Assembly: GCF_022539665.2 (NCBI RefSeq)
Contig: NW_026712494.1
Location: forward strand, 1-52,067
Source of the DNA: Daphnia carinata
Lineage: Eukaryota; Arthropoda; Branchiopoda; Diplostraca; Daphniidae
Direction: 5' to 3'
Length of the DNA stretch: 52,067 nt
Numbering within the stretch: position 1 is the first letter of the stretch; every line of letters starts with the position of its first letter. Below the pieces are notes generated by a model that saw nothing but the letters and a program-made list of their open reading frames with translations, was not told the DNA's origin and made no database searches. Both the position numbers and the translations under genes were made by a program. Below, piece by piece: positions 38,027 through 49,799 of this stretch.

Positions 38027-39743
38027 ATAACCTATGACTTTAATAAAATTTTAAGAAGTTAGCAAGGAAAAAAATTTTGAAAACTTTATTTAAGAAAGGC
38101 ATGATGAGATAAGAATTGAAAACGTATCATCTTATAAATAAAATGTTAATAAGTAATTAACTTACCAAAAATATGTATATGTACAGTATGTTCCAAAAAA
38201 ATCCGACTACCCCCCTTTAAAAAATGACCCCTATCAACGTATAGCTAAGTTATTTACTAGTTTAGGGGGTTATGTTAGAATATGGGAAAATGCGGAAAAA
38301 ATGCAGTAGACGTTACCATAGAAAGAGACATGAATGAGCTAGTGTCTTGAATTGCTAAGAGGTGAGACAAATTGCCGTTAGGCAAACCAAAAAATTTTTA
38401 CAAATCTACTATAAAATGTATTTGCACTAGGCTACGGGAGACAGACTTTGGGATGGGAAGTCTCGTTTCCGTGGTAACAAATTTAACGAATCATGGCATA
38501 CGCGCCTTTTTTAAAATATTTGTTCTTATGCGTTAAATGATCAAAATTTAATTCTTTTTATTTTTTTTATTTATTAGTATAAAAACGGGGGTTCGACTAT
38601 AAAACTGATACAGTTCATATAAATGTTTCGCGAAAATAGCGCAAACAATTAATTTTCGGGAAATTTGATTTATTGAGTACACGGCTAGGCCGAACGATAC
38701 CACAGACCTTCTTTCCACAACAGTTAATGAACTGATAAATAACTAATGAACTGTGTCAGTTCAATAGTTCAATCCCTGTTTTTATACTAATTTAACGACA
38801 ATGAGATATTGAGTACAAATACAATTTGTAGTAGATTTGTAAAAATTTTTGGTTTTGCCTAACGGCAATTTGTCTAACCCCTTAGCGATGTAAGGACACG
38901 AGCTCATTCATGCCTCGTATCCACGGTAACGTCTATCGCATTTTTTTCCGCATTTTCCCATATTCTAACATAACCCCCCTAAACTACTAAGTAACTTAGC
39001 TATACGTTGATAGGGGGCATTATTTTTTAAGGAGGGTAGTCGGATTTTTTTGGAACATACTGTACATGAATAGTACCAACTTTGTAAAAAAACACATGAC
39101 TTTGATAAAGTTATAAGAAATTCAGTAATGAATTAATCTTTTAAAAATTTGATTTGAAAAAGAAAACGTTAAGAAAAAAATTTAAAACGTTATAACCTGT
39201 AAATAGAATGTTTCAAGATCAATGTAAAACTTGAAAAAACATTTGTAGAGTTACACAAAAAAAAAAAAAATTTTGTATACAGTATATGAATTTGATAACA
39301 ATTTATGAAAAAGTATTGAACTAAAAATTTATTAAACTTAAATTGAAAAAGGAACAAAGATAAAAATTGGAAACGTTACACATAAAAAATAAAGAGTTTC
39401 AAGATAAATAATAAACTATCAAAAATATATATATATGTGCATAAATAAAGCAAACTTTGAAAATAATACATGGCTCTGATAACATTTTAATAAATATCTA
39501 AAAAAATAAATAATGCGAATAGATTCATTATCAATATTAAACTTAGCAAAAATATATATATGCTCACCAATTAAATTAACTTTGCAAATAATATATGACT
39601 ATGATAACATTTAAATAAATAAGTATTGAACTAAATATTTAAAAACCTTAATTTGGAAAAAGTAACGGTAAGAGGAAAAAATTTAATATGTTATACTTTG
39701 TATATAAAATGTTTCGAAGTCAATCACAGTTACAAAAATATGT
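38027..39743 (+). repeat. AT-rich ~185-bp degenerate tandem repeat, right tract
   Basis: Units start with a phrase like ATGACTTTGATAACATTTAA near 38,035, 39,100, 39,285, 39,470 and 39,592. They contain AGTATTGAACTAAA, AAAACCTTAATTTGG and AAAATATATATATG segments. Full units are about 185 bp, and one is shortened to about 122 bp. The MITE at 38,184-39,062 interrupts the tract. Confidence 0.75.
38184..39062. mobile_element. Palindromic Tc1/mariner-type MITE (879 bp)
   Basis: The ends are CAGTATGTTCCAAAAAAATC and its inverted complement, flanked by TA on both sides (38,182-38,183 and 39,063-39,064), the Tc1/mariner target duplication. The inverted terminal repeats are about 255 bp and roughly 90% matched by eye. 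A second inverted pair (TTAGTATAAAAACGGGG at about 38,573 against the complement near 38,770) extends the palindrome towards the centre. There is no transposase ORF. It was inserted after the AT-rich tandem repeat formed. Confidence 0.9.
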
Positions 39744-40187
39744 ATATACAGTACCCACAAATTTATCCCCCATTTACGTGTATTCTTATGGCGCTACGGT
39801 GTCACTTAAACTTCCATTGCTATTTACTGGATAAAGGTAGATTTTTTTTTATTTTGCTGATCAGATTAGGTCGTGATCTACATTACACTAACACTTAGTT
39901 TTTTTGTAGAACTTACCGCTAATGCTCTAGGTGCTCGTTCACGAAATAGGCACACCCGGTTTTTCCCCATAATTGTAATGGTAAGACTAGGTTTTTTAAT
40001 ATTTTAAATAAAATACTTAGAGTTGAGCTAAAAAAATTCTTTTTTCCCAAAAGATATAGCATTCCTTACTTAATATAGATTTTTTGTTACTTTTTCATAA
40101 ATAATTTTTCTCAATACCCCTCCTATCCCTTGAATTTAACTCCCTTCTAAGTTTTTGGACGGAAAGTGTACTTCACACTTGGTCACC
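39744..40187 (+). repeat. Repeat R, right copy (~444 bp)
   Basis: This is a direct repeat of 27,373-27,832, about 90% identical by eye with small indels. It starts ATATACAGTACCCAC and ends CACTTGGTCACC, where similarity stops abruptly in both copies. It is preceded by the same AT-rich tandem repeat as the left copy. Confidence 0.88.
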
Positions 40188-40350
40188 CTTCGCGAACCGT
40201 AAGTGAAGTGTGCTGTACTTAGAATGTCTTGGCAAATATACTTTGTTCCGTTCATCAATTGGAGTATTCACCGTTATGTCCCCATCTATTCGTCCCATAC
40301 GTTACTTGCTTTTAACATTATTCGCCCGACGCCGGTAACATCAGCAACAA
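40188..40350. other. Unique linker
   Basis: This is short sequence between repeat R and the inverted satellite. No gene or repeat was recognised. Confidence 0.5.
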
Positions 40351-41086
40351 TATTCACATTGAATACACGTATTTTTGATACTGTTTAAATAATAGTTCAT
40401 GAAACCCATTGTATCACACTATTTTCAAATTGAGCACACGTACATTTCATCCTGTTTACATTTAAAAACTCATTGTACGTATATTTGATCCCATCTGAAT
40501 CTAGTTCAGCAACCTTGTTGTATCACACTATATTCACATTGAATACACGTATATTTGATCGTATTTGAATGTAGTTCATAAAATTCATTGTATCACATTA
40601 TATTCACATTCAATACAAGTATATTTGATATTGTTTGAATGTAGTTAATACTCATTGTATCACACTATTTTCTCATTGAATACACGTATATTTGATCCGG
40701 TTTGAATGTAGTTTATGAAACACATTCTATAGTACTCTATTCACATTGAATACACGTCTATTTGATGCTGTTTGAATGTAGATATTGAAACTCACTGTAT
40801 CACACTATATTCACATTGAATGCACGTATATTTGATGCTGATTGAATGTAGATATTGAAACTGATTCTATAGCACTATATTCACATTGAATATACGTATA
40901 ATTGATGCTGTTTGAATGTAGATCATACAACTGATTCTATAACACTATATTCACGTTGAATACAGGTATATTTGATCCTGTTTAAAAAAATTTCATGAAA
41001 CTCATTTCATAACACTATATTCAGATTAAATACATGTATATTTGATCCTGTTAAGATCTACATCATGAAACTCATTGTATAACTAC
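40351..41086 (-). repeat. Inverted block of the 70-bp satellite
   Basis: There are about ten monomers of the same satellite, read as TATTCACATTGAATACACGT on the plus strand, which is the complement of the main array. The copies are diverged (GTATCACACTATATTC and TTTGATCCTG forms) and resemble the old monomers at the right edge of the main array, not its homogeneous core. The last monomer is cut by the LTR of E2. Confidence 0.93.
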
Positions 41087-41228
41087 TGTAATGTTATATT
41101 CCGTTTATTTGTCCCGGTACAAGTACACTATAGGAGCGTCAAAGGCAACTCTTACTTTCTGACCAAATAAACCGGTTGATATACCACTTGGATAGCTACA
41201 ATAGCGCACGTGTGGTGATAATATTACA
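41087..41228 (-). repeat. E2 3' LTR (142 bp)
   Basis: On the minus strand it begins TGTAATATTATCACC and ends ATATAACATTACA, with matching TGTAAT/ATTACA ends. A purine tract lies immediately upstream. The length and sequence differ from the E1 LTR. The 5' partner is not in the window. Confidence 0.75.
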
Positions 41229-41241
41229 TCCCTCCCCCCTT
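41229..41241 (-). other. E2 polypurine tract
   Basis: The minus strand reads AAGGGGGGAGGGA, directly abutting the LTR. This fixes both the orientation and the inner LTR boundary. Confidence 0.85.
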
Positions 41242-41479
41242 ACTGAGAGAAGTTTGGGTTGGAACTATATCTTTAAGTCTAGTTTCTAGATCGTTTTTAA
41301 AAGGTTAGTCATGAAAATATCCTTCTGTTTAAAATATTGGTTTTGAAATATCTTTAAGCTCTATATGTTAACGAGCTTTTAAAAATATTCCGTGGTAGAT
41401 TGCAGTGACGAATCTTGTACTTAATCTTCGTCTGATGTTGAATTACATACTCTTCTCCGTTTGCTTCTCGTTCCTGGTA

Positions 41480-42640
41480 CATAGTGGATTATTAAAGCTT
41501 CCTGACTTTTTCTTCGTGGCGTTATGTCTGTTTAGAAATATCTTCGCTATGTCTTCGTTGTCCTCAGTGTAATCCGCAGCGTAGTTTCCCAAGCCGGACT
41601 TGTCCTATTGGGCTCCTTTATTCAACAATAGCTCTACGATCTCTGGATGTTCATATGGTATGGCCACGATGAGAACGGTTTCACAATCCGGTAGAGAACG
41701 TTGCTTTATATTTATTTCGTGCATATACGCACTGGTGGCGAACCGTTTATTATTAAATCTTGCCGCGTGGTGTATTATGGTATCCCCGTCGCGGCTTAAT
41801 TGTTTTATTAAGGAGGTTATTCACAGCACTTCCATGATTCTTAGTGCAATTGCTACCATTAAGGGGGTTTACCCCAAACAGTTCCATTTACTGAATTGGC
41901 ACTTGTGATGATGTAGGATGCGTAGGAGATGCACTTTATTATCCGCGGTGGCTTTGCGATGCGTTGGTTAGCTGCTTCTCCGGCGACTAGTAGGGGAAAA
42001 ATTTTCAGCATGCAGTTATTGCAGCTGTGAACGACATGCTCTCTCGGTGCCTCTGGTTTCTATTTCACTTTGGTCATTATCACCTTGCATTATTTTTATT
42101 TCTTGTTCGTATATTTCGTGCGACCGGATGCTCGTAGTGCTTTCAATACTTCTGATCTCGTAGCACACGCTGTCGTTGTCATTATCTTCCGTTGTTGCGC
42201 TATAGTATCCATCGCCGTAATCGCTGGCGTTAGATTCTTCCCTTTCACTATTTTGTACTTCCACCGATTCCTTGTGCTCCTCGTGTCTTGGGATGGTTCA
42301 TTTCTTTAAATGTTTGGTGTTTTCTAAGTCTTTGAATGTGGCTTCTTCAGTGGATTGCTCGTCTTCACTTTGATTATGGTGCAGGGTGGTAGTTTCAATT
42401 TTGTTGCGTCACTATCCGTATCTTATTCGAACTTCTTTATATGTTCCATCACCTTGTTGAGTAAATCTGGGTCATCGTCATCTTGTTCATTGATTTGTGT
42501 TTTACTATTTCGGTTTCAGCCTCGATTTCCATTTCTTGCTTGGCTTCGTCAATTTTTACACAGACGTTCAGAAGATCCTCAATCCAGACCTGATGATCTT
42601 GCTTAATGGATGTCATGGAAACGTTTTTGTTAGAAGACAT
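41480..42640 (-). pseudogene. E2 ankyrin-repeat protein
   Basis: The probable start is the ATG at 42,640 (SSNKNVSMTSIKQDHQVW). An acidic segment follows at 42,264-42,016 in another frame (SNASDYGDGYYSATTEDNDN). Ankyrin repeats are at about 42,000-41,500: LLRILHHHKCQFSKWN; DGDTIIHHAARFNNKRF; DCETVLIVAIPYEHPEIVEL; and a last one ending EDNEDIAKIFLN. There are several stops and frame changes. The LLRIL...CQF segment aligns with LLRIL...CEF in E1, so the two genes are homologous. The position next to the 3' LTR is the same as in E1. Confidence 0.72.
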
Positions 42641-43210
42641 CTTTGAGCTGGGATTTGAAGATAGGGGTTGGTTGAGGTGGAGAACGGCACTTGATATAGT
42701 TTGAGTTCAAATTGAACTCTGTTCTCGCTTATCATCTTTTATATTGCCCACAGGCGGGGTGTTATCCGCAAGTTGTCATTTTCCATATTATTATTTTTGC
42801 TTGTTTTTTGCACTTTTTGCCTTTGTTGTGTTGTGTTTCATAAAGCATGTCTACTATGTAAGTGTTCTTTATATATATATTTGCGATACTATTTTAATTT
42901 ATTTATCATTGCTATTAAAAAAATACGATTTTTTTTCATTCATTATGGTTTTTTTAATTCCTGTATTAGGACTCACTGTGCATTCGCACAAATATTCCCA
43001 CACCAAACCGTACCTACGACATAGGAGCATGTCGTATAGCTACCGGTACAGGTCTTTTATTTCTCTCCACCGCGATCCCAATTAGATTAATCGATCGAAT
43101 ACATATTTTCTTTTTCTGGTGCGTTACTTCTACGCGATGTTGATGGTAGTGACGTAATGACCATTTGCATCCCCATTTCTTTCCACCGGTGGCTTCTTTT
43201 ATTTTAATTT
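42641..43210 (-). other. E2 spacer between env and ankyrin gene
   Basis: This is about 570 bp with an AT-rich patch (TATATATATTTGC near 42,872). No gene was recognised. Its position corresponds to the longer E1 spacer at 35,217-36,427. Confidence 0.5.
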
Positions 43211-43219
43211 TTTAATTAT

Positions 43220-46200
43220 TCTCGGGAACGGATTGCACGCGATAAACGCTCGTAGGCATTCTAAGAAAAGTATCAACCCAATTGATGATAAGCCGGAAAT
43301 TTTCAGGGTGTCGAAGCTGGAAAACATTTTTCCTATGTTGTTGATCTTCAGATACTATAATGTCTGAAAAAGATCTTGCTTCTACTTCTTGTTTCATTTC
43401 CATTGCGTTATGGGCTGGATGACTTTTAAGTGTATAGTCTGTAGGAGTTTGAGTTGTATACCTGGAGTTCGTCGATTCTGCGATTAAGTCCAGGATTGGT
43501 GTATGGATAGTTGCGTCTTGTTCAAACCAATCGCCATCGGTCTCGTTATGTTCCCACGCATGCGCATCCGTTGATCTTTACTTATTGTGCCTTCCAGAAG
43601 CAGTCGGAGCATGGATCATCCATTCGTCCCAATGGTACTGTTGATTTTTCCATACTTAAAGAATGGTTGAAACCTACATTTTGTTTATCTTGCCGATAGC
43701 AATATTCTTTCTTGCTCACATTCTTGTAGAATCATGGCTCGTCCAAAGTCATAAAGTCTTGAACAGGTAGGTAGGCCTATGATGGCGGCTGCCAATAAGC
43801 CATTCGTTTGGGCTAGTATAATTGTTAGTGTTCTTTTAATTTACGTTATTTGGCAGTATACATTCCTAATTTCTTCGGCTAATTTGTTTAGTTCACTTGC
43901 GGACATCAGTAAACCCGTATTGATAATTGGTATCTTCGTCCTGAAGAGGTGTTAATGTGTCTGCTGTCCGCTTTTTCTCACTTTTTGTTATTCCATTTCT
44001 TGGTTGTTCTTTTGTTGTCGTGTTTTTTATTCCTGGTGTTGTAGGTTTCAATTCGTTGATTTTATAATTGGAGCTTATAAGCATGTCTGTTTTTTCTTGA
44101 ACTGATGCCTTTATAGTTTTAGGTGTACTTTTTCTGTTATTTCTTCTACTGGTCTTGGGGTCGTATTTTTTATTGTTGAGGTGCCTATCGATGCTCTGAC
44201 CATTCGAGGGACTACTGAAGGTAAGGTTGATTTTACTGTTGGTAAGGTTGTTTTTACAGTTAGTTTCATCGTAGTGGTTGTCGGTTTTGGTGTTGTCGTT
44301 AACTGTTTTTGTTTATTTCGTTGTTGTGGTCGCTGTTGTGGCCATTGGCGTCGTTGTTTTCGACGTGGTAGGACGGTACGTTGTTGTCATAATTGGTTTT
44401 ATTGTTGTGAATAAGGATTTAGCTGTTACGTTTTTGAAAATTGAGTTAGTGTTTTCACCTTTGTGTAACGGGGTATTGTTGGCACAATTTTCCGTTGAAC
44501 GCTTGCTACGTCTTTAGGGCTATGATAGCTGCTGCTGATAAGGTTCTTATTTAGTGAGGATTTTTATACTCGATGCTAAAGTGTTGCTTTTTGCTGCTTC
44601 TGTGACAATGTACTAGGCTCAATTTTCCTGCTTTCAGTGTTAAACATTTTCTGTTTGAGAAAGATGAGTGTAATCCTCTTCTAGCCGTTCTCATTAGTTG
44701 TCCGGAGTGTTCTAAAGTTCCCCACCCTGAGTTAGTACTTGAACACTCTTGTAGGACTATCATTGTCAAGTTGGTTTTGATAAAGTTGTTAGTATTGAAA
44801 GGTGTGATTGTGAAGTCTGCCGAGAATTCGAACGCTCCAGTGTTCAGCTGCAATTTGTAACGGCCGTTTGGGTTTGCGCCATTGGGTCATTGCTGGTTAA
44901 CAATTTTTTTAGGCTTCTTTGACATCTGATCCAGTCTAGATCACATTCTTCCAGCGTCATCATGGTATTAGTTTCGTTGTAGGTCACATACTTTTCACGT
45001 ATTGGTTTTCCGTTTTTCAGTGGTCCCCAACTGATCATATCCCATATGATGTTTCCATTTCCATGGTTGAACTTGACTCATCCTCCAAAGATAGGCGAAT
45101 TAATGGTTGTAGTTACTACTCTGCTCTGTTCTAGTCACATTTCCTCCAGCTCGTCGATGGATGTTTCTGGGAAGTTTTCTAATATTTCTGGATTTGTATT
45201 TAGTGTTTCAAATACCCATTGCTGGTTGTCATCTATATCGTCAGATCTGCTGCATTTTGTAGTATTAAAGAACGTTTGGTTCCTTCATCCTCGACTTGTA
45301 GTATAATGCATAGATTCTTCTTCCCTGGATATTAGTTGGTAATATATCGTTTCGAATATCCAACGCGCCGTTTGTTCACTGCACTGTTCAGTGACGATGT
45401 TATTTATTTCGGATGTCGTTATGCACGTGTTCTTTTTTGGATTCTTATGGTTTGATCCAATAGGTAGTCGAAGTCTGTTTTATAAGGTAATTTTTCGTCC
45501 ACGTCGAATTGTTTATGGATGGTCACTTGTTTTTGAGTGTTCGATATCTTGATGTAAAAAATTGAGCCATGTTTGCGTATTTCTCCCTTTTTTCTATCTT
45601 TGTTATTTTCGGATTTCCTAGACGAATCCATCCCCAAGCATAAGAGATGTTGTAGAGTCGTTTTCCCAATTCCGCTTCTTAGAATGGATCTTTTTACAGG
45701 AATACGACATCTTGCTTGATGGACCTTTTTGTTTTGTCTTGCTTGGATCAGCAAATTCATTGAATGACCAGTAGTCGATATTCGTTTTGATCATACAGGA
45801 AGGTAGGGTATTTTTATATGTTTTGTATAATTTCATAGTTGTTTCAGCGGGGATTATAAAACAGGTTAGGGGAATACCATCTACTTTGAAACCGGGTAGA
45901 TGGCTAGTTCTTGGTTATTATTATAATGGTTGTTAAAAAATGATATTTCAATTCGTCTACTGGTATCTAAGAGTCTACTGGTATTATTTGAATGATTTGG
46001 CCGTCTTGTTGAGTAGCATATCAATATCCAAAATTTCTACTGGGCTTTCTGAGGTTTCTTGTTTTACGGTTATTTATTCTGCGAGACAATTTAGGGCATG
46101 ATATTCTTTTATTGCATACCACACAACTTCTCCTGTAGGGGGTTGCTGTGAAACTTAGTGATGTCGGACTTTCCTGCATTATATATTGCCTCCACACTTT

Positions 46201-46556
46201 ATCATTCACCATTCTTCAACTTTCTAAAGGCGAAATACGTTTCGTTTCTTGTGATAAGACTTTGTCAAATGATCCAATCAAAAAGATTCTGTTATCTTTT
46301 TGGTTTTTATCCATTGCTTTGAGGTCCATTCTTTGCAGGTCTTAATGGGTTTTTGTTTTTTCATCAGGCTTTAACTAGTGGGGAAACGTGGTAAGCGTTG
46401 TCTGGTGTGGGGATTTTCCTTAGCGCAATGATAGGGTGAGTTTATATCCAGAATGCCTCTTGTCTTCGTATTTTTACAATCACATACGGACACGTAACTG
46501 GTCTGGGAAGTCTCAAGAGTAGCTATTACGCAAGCTAATAGTAGGATTATCTCCAT
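43220..46556 (-). pseudogene. E2 envelope-like glycoprotein gene, broken
   Basis: The signal peptide and N-terminus are at 46,556-46,371 (EIILLLACVIATL, CDCKNTKTRGILDI). Further pieces are at 46,212-46,021, 45,836-45,419, about 45,300-45,130 (QQWVFETLNTNPEILENF), 45,038-44,844 (TLEECDLDWIRCQ) and 44,853-44,551 (lectin-like domain B, CLTLKAGKLSLVHC). A Thr-rich stalk lies at about 44,480-43,950. A LAEEIRNVYCQ coiled-coil segment is near 43,870. The membrane segment is at about 43,320-43,220 (GLSSIGLILFLECLRAFIAC). Numerous stops and frame changes are present, more than in E1. The region order is the same as E1, which supports the domain reading in both. Confidence 0.72.
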
Positions 46557-46880
46557 CTGTAGAAAATATTCTCAGATGATTAATTTGGGTTTAATGTGGG
46601 TGGCCTGGCGCCTATGGGCGGTGTGCTTCGTGGTCGACATTTCCTTTCTTCACGTTGTGAACCAGAAATTCTCCTTTTTTTGTTCCCTGCTCTTTCTCCT
46701 CAACTGAATATTGTTCAAGGGCCCGCTTTCACCGATTTGATCGGTAAGGGCAAAACTCTCTAGAGGTTCTCCCTTATCGCTTAACTAGCTTTTGTGTTTA
46801 AGTTTTCTCGGGAGTATGAGTGGGTTGATCCAGTTGCATTTTTTTTGTCATACTCGACAGATAGTGGTCGAACCCCCTCC
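46557..46880 (-). pseudogene. E2 pol C-terminal remnant and junction
   Basis: Upstream of the env start the minus strand has broken open stretches rich in charged residues (VEEKEQGTKKGEF, then KKGNVDHEAHRP). These occupy the place of the basic pol tail in E1. There is no RT or integrase core, so E2 is truncated here. The change to plus-strand E3 sequence lies between about 46,880 and 46,985. Confidence 0.45.
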
Positions 46881-46984
46881 AAACTTGTCAAAATAAATTA
46901 AAACGAAGTATGCATTTTTGTTAAATACAGTTACTTAAACCTTCGTAAGTTTTATTACTTCGACAAAACAAGGGAACCATGGGC

Positions 46985-49690
46985 TTTCAAGACTGTCGGT
47001 CTGTAAAGCCATTGCTGATCTTCCGGGATTCGCAACAATTATGGTTGAAAATTATTCATTAAGCAGTTCGAATACTAAGTTAGGTGTCATTGAAATTACT
47101 AGTCAAGTGATTGGGAAAATTGCTTTAAGTAAAGTCGAAGACAAGCCTAAAGCAGTGCAGGAGCCTATTGTAATTCCGGAAGTCGACCCTGAATTTCAAG
47201 CGCAGCTCGCTAAATTATTAAATCCCTTTCACGACTTGTTCACGGCAAAAGATTAAAAATTAGGCAACACAGGCCTTATAAAACTTTCAATTGATGCAGA
47301 GGGACGGGGCTCTATTCGACAAAGTCCGTATAGAGTTACAAATAATCAAAGAAAATTATTGTAGGACAAGATACAAGAAATGCTAGATGCAGTCGTAATT
47401 CATTGTTCACATTTTCCATGGGCTTCACCTGTAGTTTTGGTTGAGAATAAAAAAGGAGAAGTTAGATTTTGCGCCAATTATCGAAAATTAAATGACATTA
47501 CAAAAAAAGATTCATTTCCTATGCCAAGAATTGATGAAACATTAGATAAATTATTTAAAAAGAAATTTTTCACTACTCTCGATTTAGCTTCTGGCTATTG
47601 GCAAATTCAGGTGGATGAGCCACCAATTGAAAAAAAACAGCCTTCGTCGTAGAAAACAATTTCTAGGAATTTTAACGTTTGGCATTCGGCTTGTGCAATG
47701 CACCTGCCACTTTCCAACAAACTTTTCAATAATAAATTATGTACTGAAAGACGTTTTGGGAAGTAAGGCATTAGTATATCTAGATGATATAATAATCTTA
47801 AAATTAAAATTAAAACTTAGAAATGCCAGTTTATTAAGCGCTCCGTAAATTATTTAGGCCATGTTATTTCGGCGAAGTAATTAAGCCAGATCCAGGGAAA
47901 ATCGATAAAATAGTAAATTATAAAACGGCTTATTCTGTGGATAAAGTGAGTCATCTTTGGGATTAGGCGGAAATTATAGAATATTTATTAAAAATTTTGG
48001 ATCAATAGCTAAACCGTTAACCCGATTAACTCATACAGATCTTAGCAGGAAACTTTTTGTTTGGGGTACCGAGGAACAAGCTGAATTTTAGAAATTCTCT
48101 AGTTACGCCTCCAGTGTTAGTACCCCAATTCCAATGAAAAATTTTTAATTTTCACAGACAAATGTGATTATGGGATAGGAGTGGTACTTTCGCAGATGCA
48201 AAATGGTCATGAACATCCGATAGCCTTCTAATAGACAATGAACGAAAGCTGAGATGAAATACGGTACTACAGAAAAAGAAGCTTTGGCTGTAAATAAAAA
48301 TTTTTCGACATTATCTTTTGGATAAACCATTTGAAATTATTAGTGATCATCGCCCAGTACAGTGGTTTAAAAATCATAAGGATAATAATGGAAGATTAGA
48401 AAGAAGGGCATACTATTAGCTGCGACGAATAATGAATTAAAGTGTTAGCCTGGACGTATTCATCAAAATGCTGACTGCTTGTCACGTTTAAAGATAGCTA
48501 GCATCCAGACCGGAAAAAAATGTTAAGTTTATTTGTGGAAAACAGTTGAAAGATAAACTTTGTGTAGCTATTAAGGATTTTTTAGAGAAAGGAGAGCTGG
48601 AGGAAATTTTTCAACAATCTAGGCCAGATTGGGTAAAATATATTGATTATTTTGAAATAATTGAAGGTACCCTTTATCGGCAAGAGTTGCCTTCTTCAAA
48701 TAGAAAACGCACCGAAATAAATTATCAATTGGTATGGCCCGTATCACTTCGCCATCTAGTGCTCAAGGAATTACATGATGCACCGATGGTAGGACTTTAG
48801 CTTTTTACAAAACTGATTTAAACGTTAAAAATCATTATTATTGGCCTAATATGAGAGGTGATATTAAAGATTGATCAGCGACTGACTACCGCGTATAATT
48901 CAGCCAGTAATGGGGAAACAGAAAGATTTAATAGGACGTTGACATCAATTGTAAGAAAAGAATAAAGGATGGAGACCATTCCAATTCGGTAGATATGTTA
49001 GGCGATGTTTTATTTGCTTGCTGTAGCTCAGTTTACACTTCGACACTCGACACCCCTTATGATTTACTTCCCGGTTGGGATCCGAATATTCCAATTAATG
49101 AGTTTCTTGATACGTCTCCGAAAACATTTAAATTTCCTTCTGATTATGTGGGTAATTTAGCGGATTGGAGATATAGTTTTCAAAGAGTTAGAGAAGAAGG
49201 CCGATAAGCTAGGAAGCGCGTTTGAGAACGATGAAACAAACGCGTGAAAGAAAATCGATATGCGGTAGGCGATAGAATGTCATTGGATATTCGTGTAGTT
49301 AAAGAAGGGGAGAGTAGGTAATTTGCTTAAGTACTTAAATATAAAAGACCTTAAAGGATAATAAAAGTATACTCTAGTAACACAGTAGACATAGCAGGTA
49401 ACTCATATATTTGTCAACACATTCACTTTAATAGTTTAAAATCTTTGTATGAAACAATGCTTTGGAAGGCCAAACATTGTCCACCATTTGAGACTCCTTT
49501 GGGGTTTAAGAGTCGATTTCGCAAGACAATTTCCACTCAAACAACTGATTTATCGGAAAAGGATGAGGGCCTTTAAGATGGATATGATGACGAATTTTGT
49601 GAAATCAAAGAAATTGTAAATCCTACTGTTTTTCACACCACACTTCTTGACGAAGACTTGGACAAAGTGCACACAGGAAAAGAATTTTAA
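46985..49690 (+). pseudogene. E3: decayed Gypsy-class pol
   Basis: The plus-strand pol starts within the protease-RT linker (LPGFATIMVENYSL). RT pieces: ASPVVLVENKKGEVRF, TTLDLASGYWQI (about 47,575) and YLDDIIIL (about 47,780). RNase H pieces at about 48,150-48,420: FTDKCDYGIGVVLSQ, EKEALAV, ISDHRPVQWF. An integrase zinc-binding remnant is at 48,600-48,860 (ELHDAPM, YYWPNMRGDIKD). A deletion then removes the first two catalytic aspartates, and the text resumes at NGETERFNRTL near 48,930. The C-terminal part runs to about 49,690. There are many stops and frameshifts, and the gene looks older than those of E1. It is a different Gypsy lineage from E1, judging by RT sequence. Confidence 0.85.
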
Positions 49691-49799
49691 ACACTACAAC
49701 AATCTCGGGTGACGTAAAAAAATACAAATTCTATTGAAACACTAATGAGAACAGACTATATAACCTTGCGACACACCTTCGTCAACATTCAGCAGTTTG

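Larger units (their letters stand above)
41087..46880 (-). mobile_element. E2: second env- and ankyrin-bearing retroelement, 5'-truncated
   Basis: On the minus strand this reads: tail of pol, env, spacer, ankyrin gene, polypurine tract and 3' LTR. The order matches E1, and many phrases are shared: CDCxNxKTRGILDI, TLEECD, NTNPEILENFP, GLSxIG with CLR and CNP, LLRIL before CQF/CEF. The sequences are well diverged, so this is not a recent copy of E1. It is inserted at the end of the inverted satellite block. The 5' side ends near 46,880 against E3, which points the other way. All genes are broken. Confidence 0.85.

Noticed and set aside
27373-40187. Repeat R copies as the LTRs of E1
   Set aside because: R does not have TG...CA ends, is not next to the polypurine tract, and the true 3' LTR (37,824-38,026) lies inside and is followed by other repeats.
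41600-41908. 102-residue plus-strand ORF
   Set aside because: The opposite strand carries the E2 ankyrin repeats, which explain the openness.
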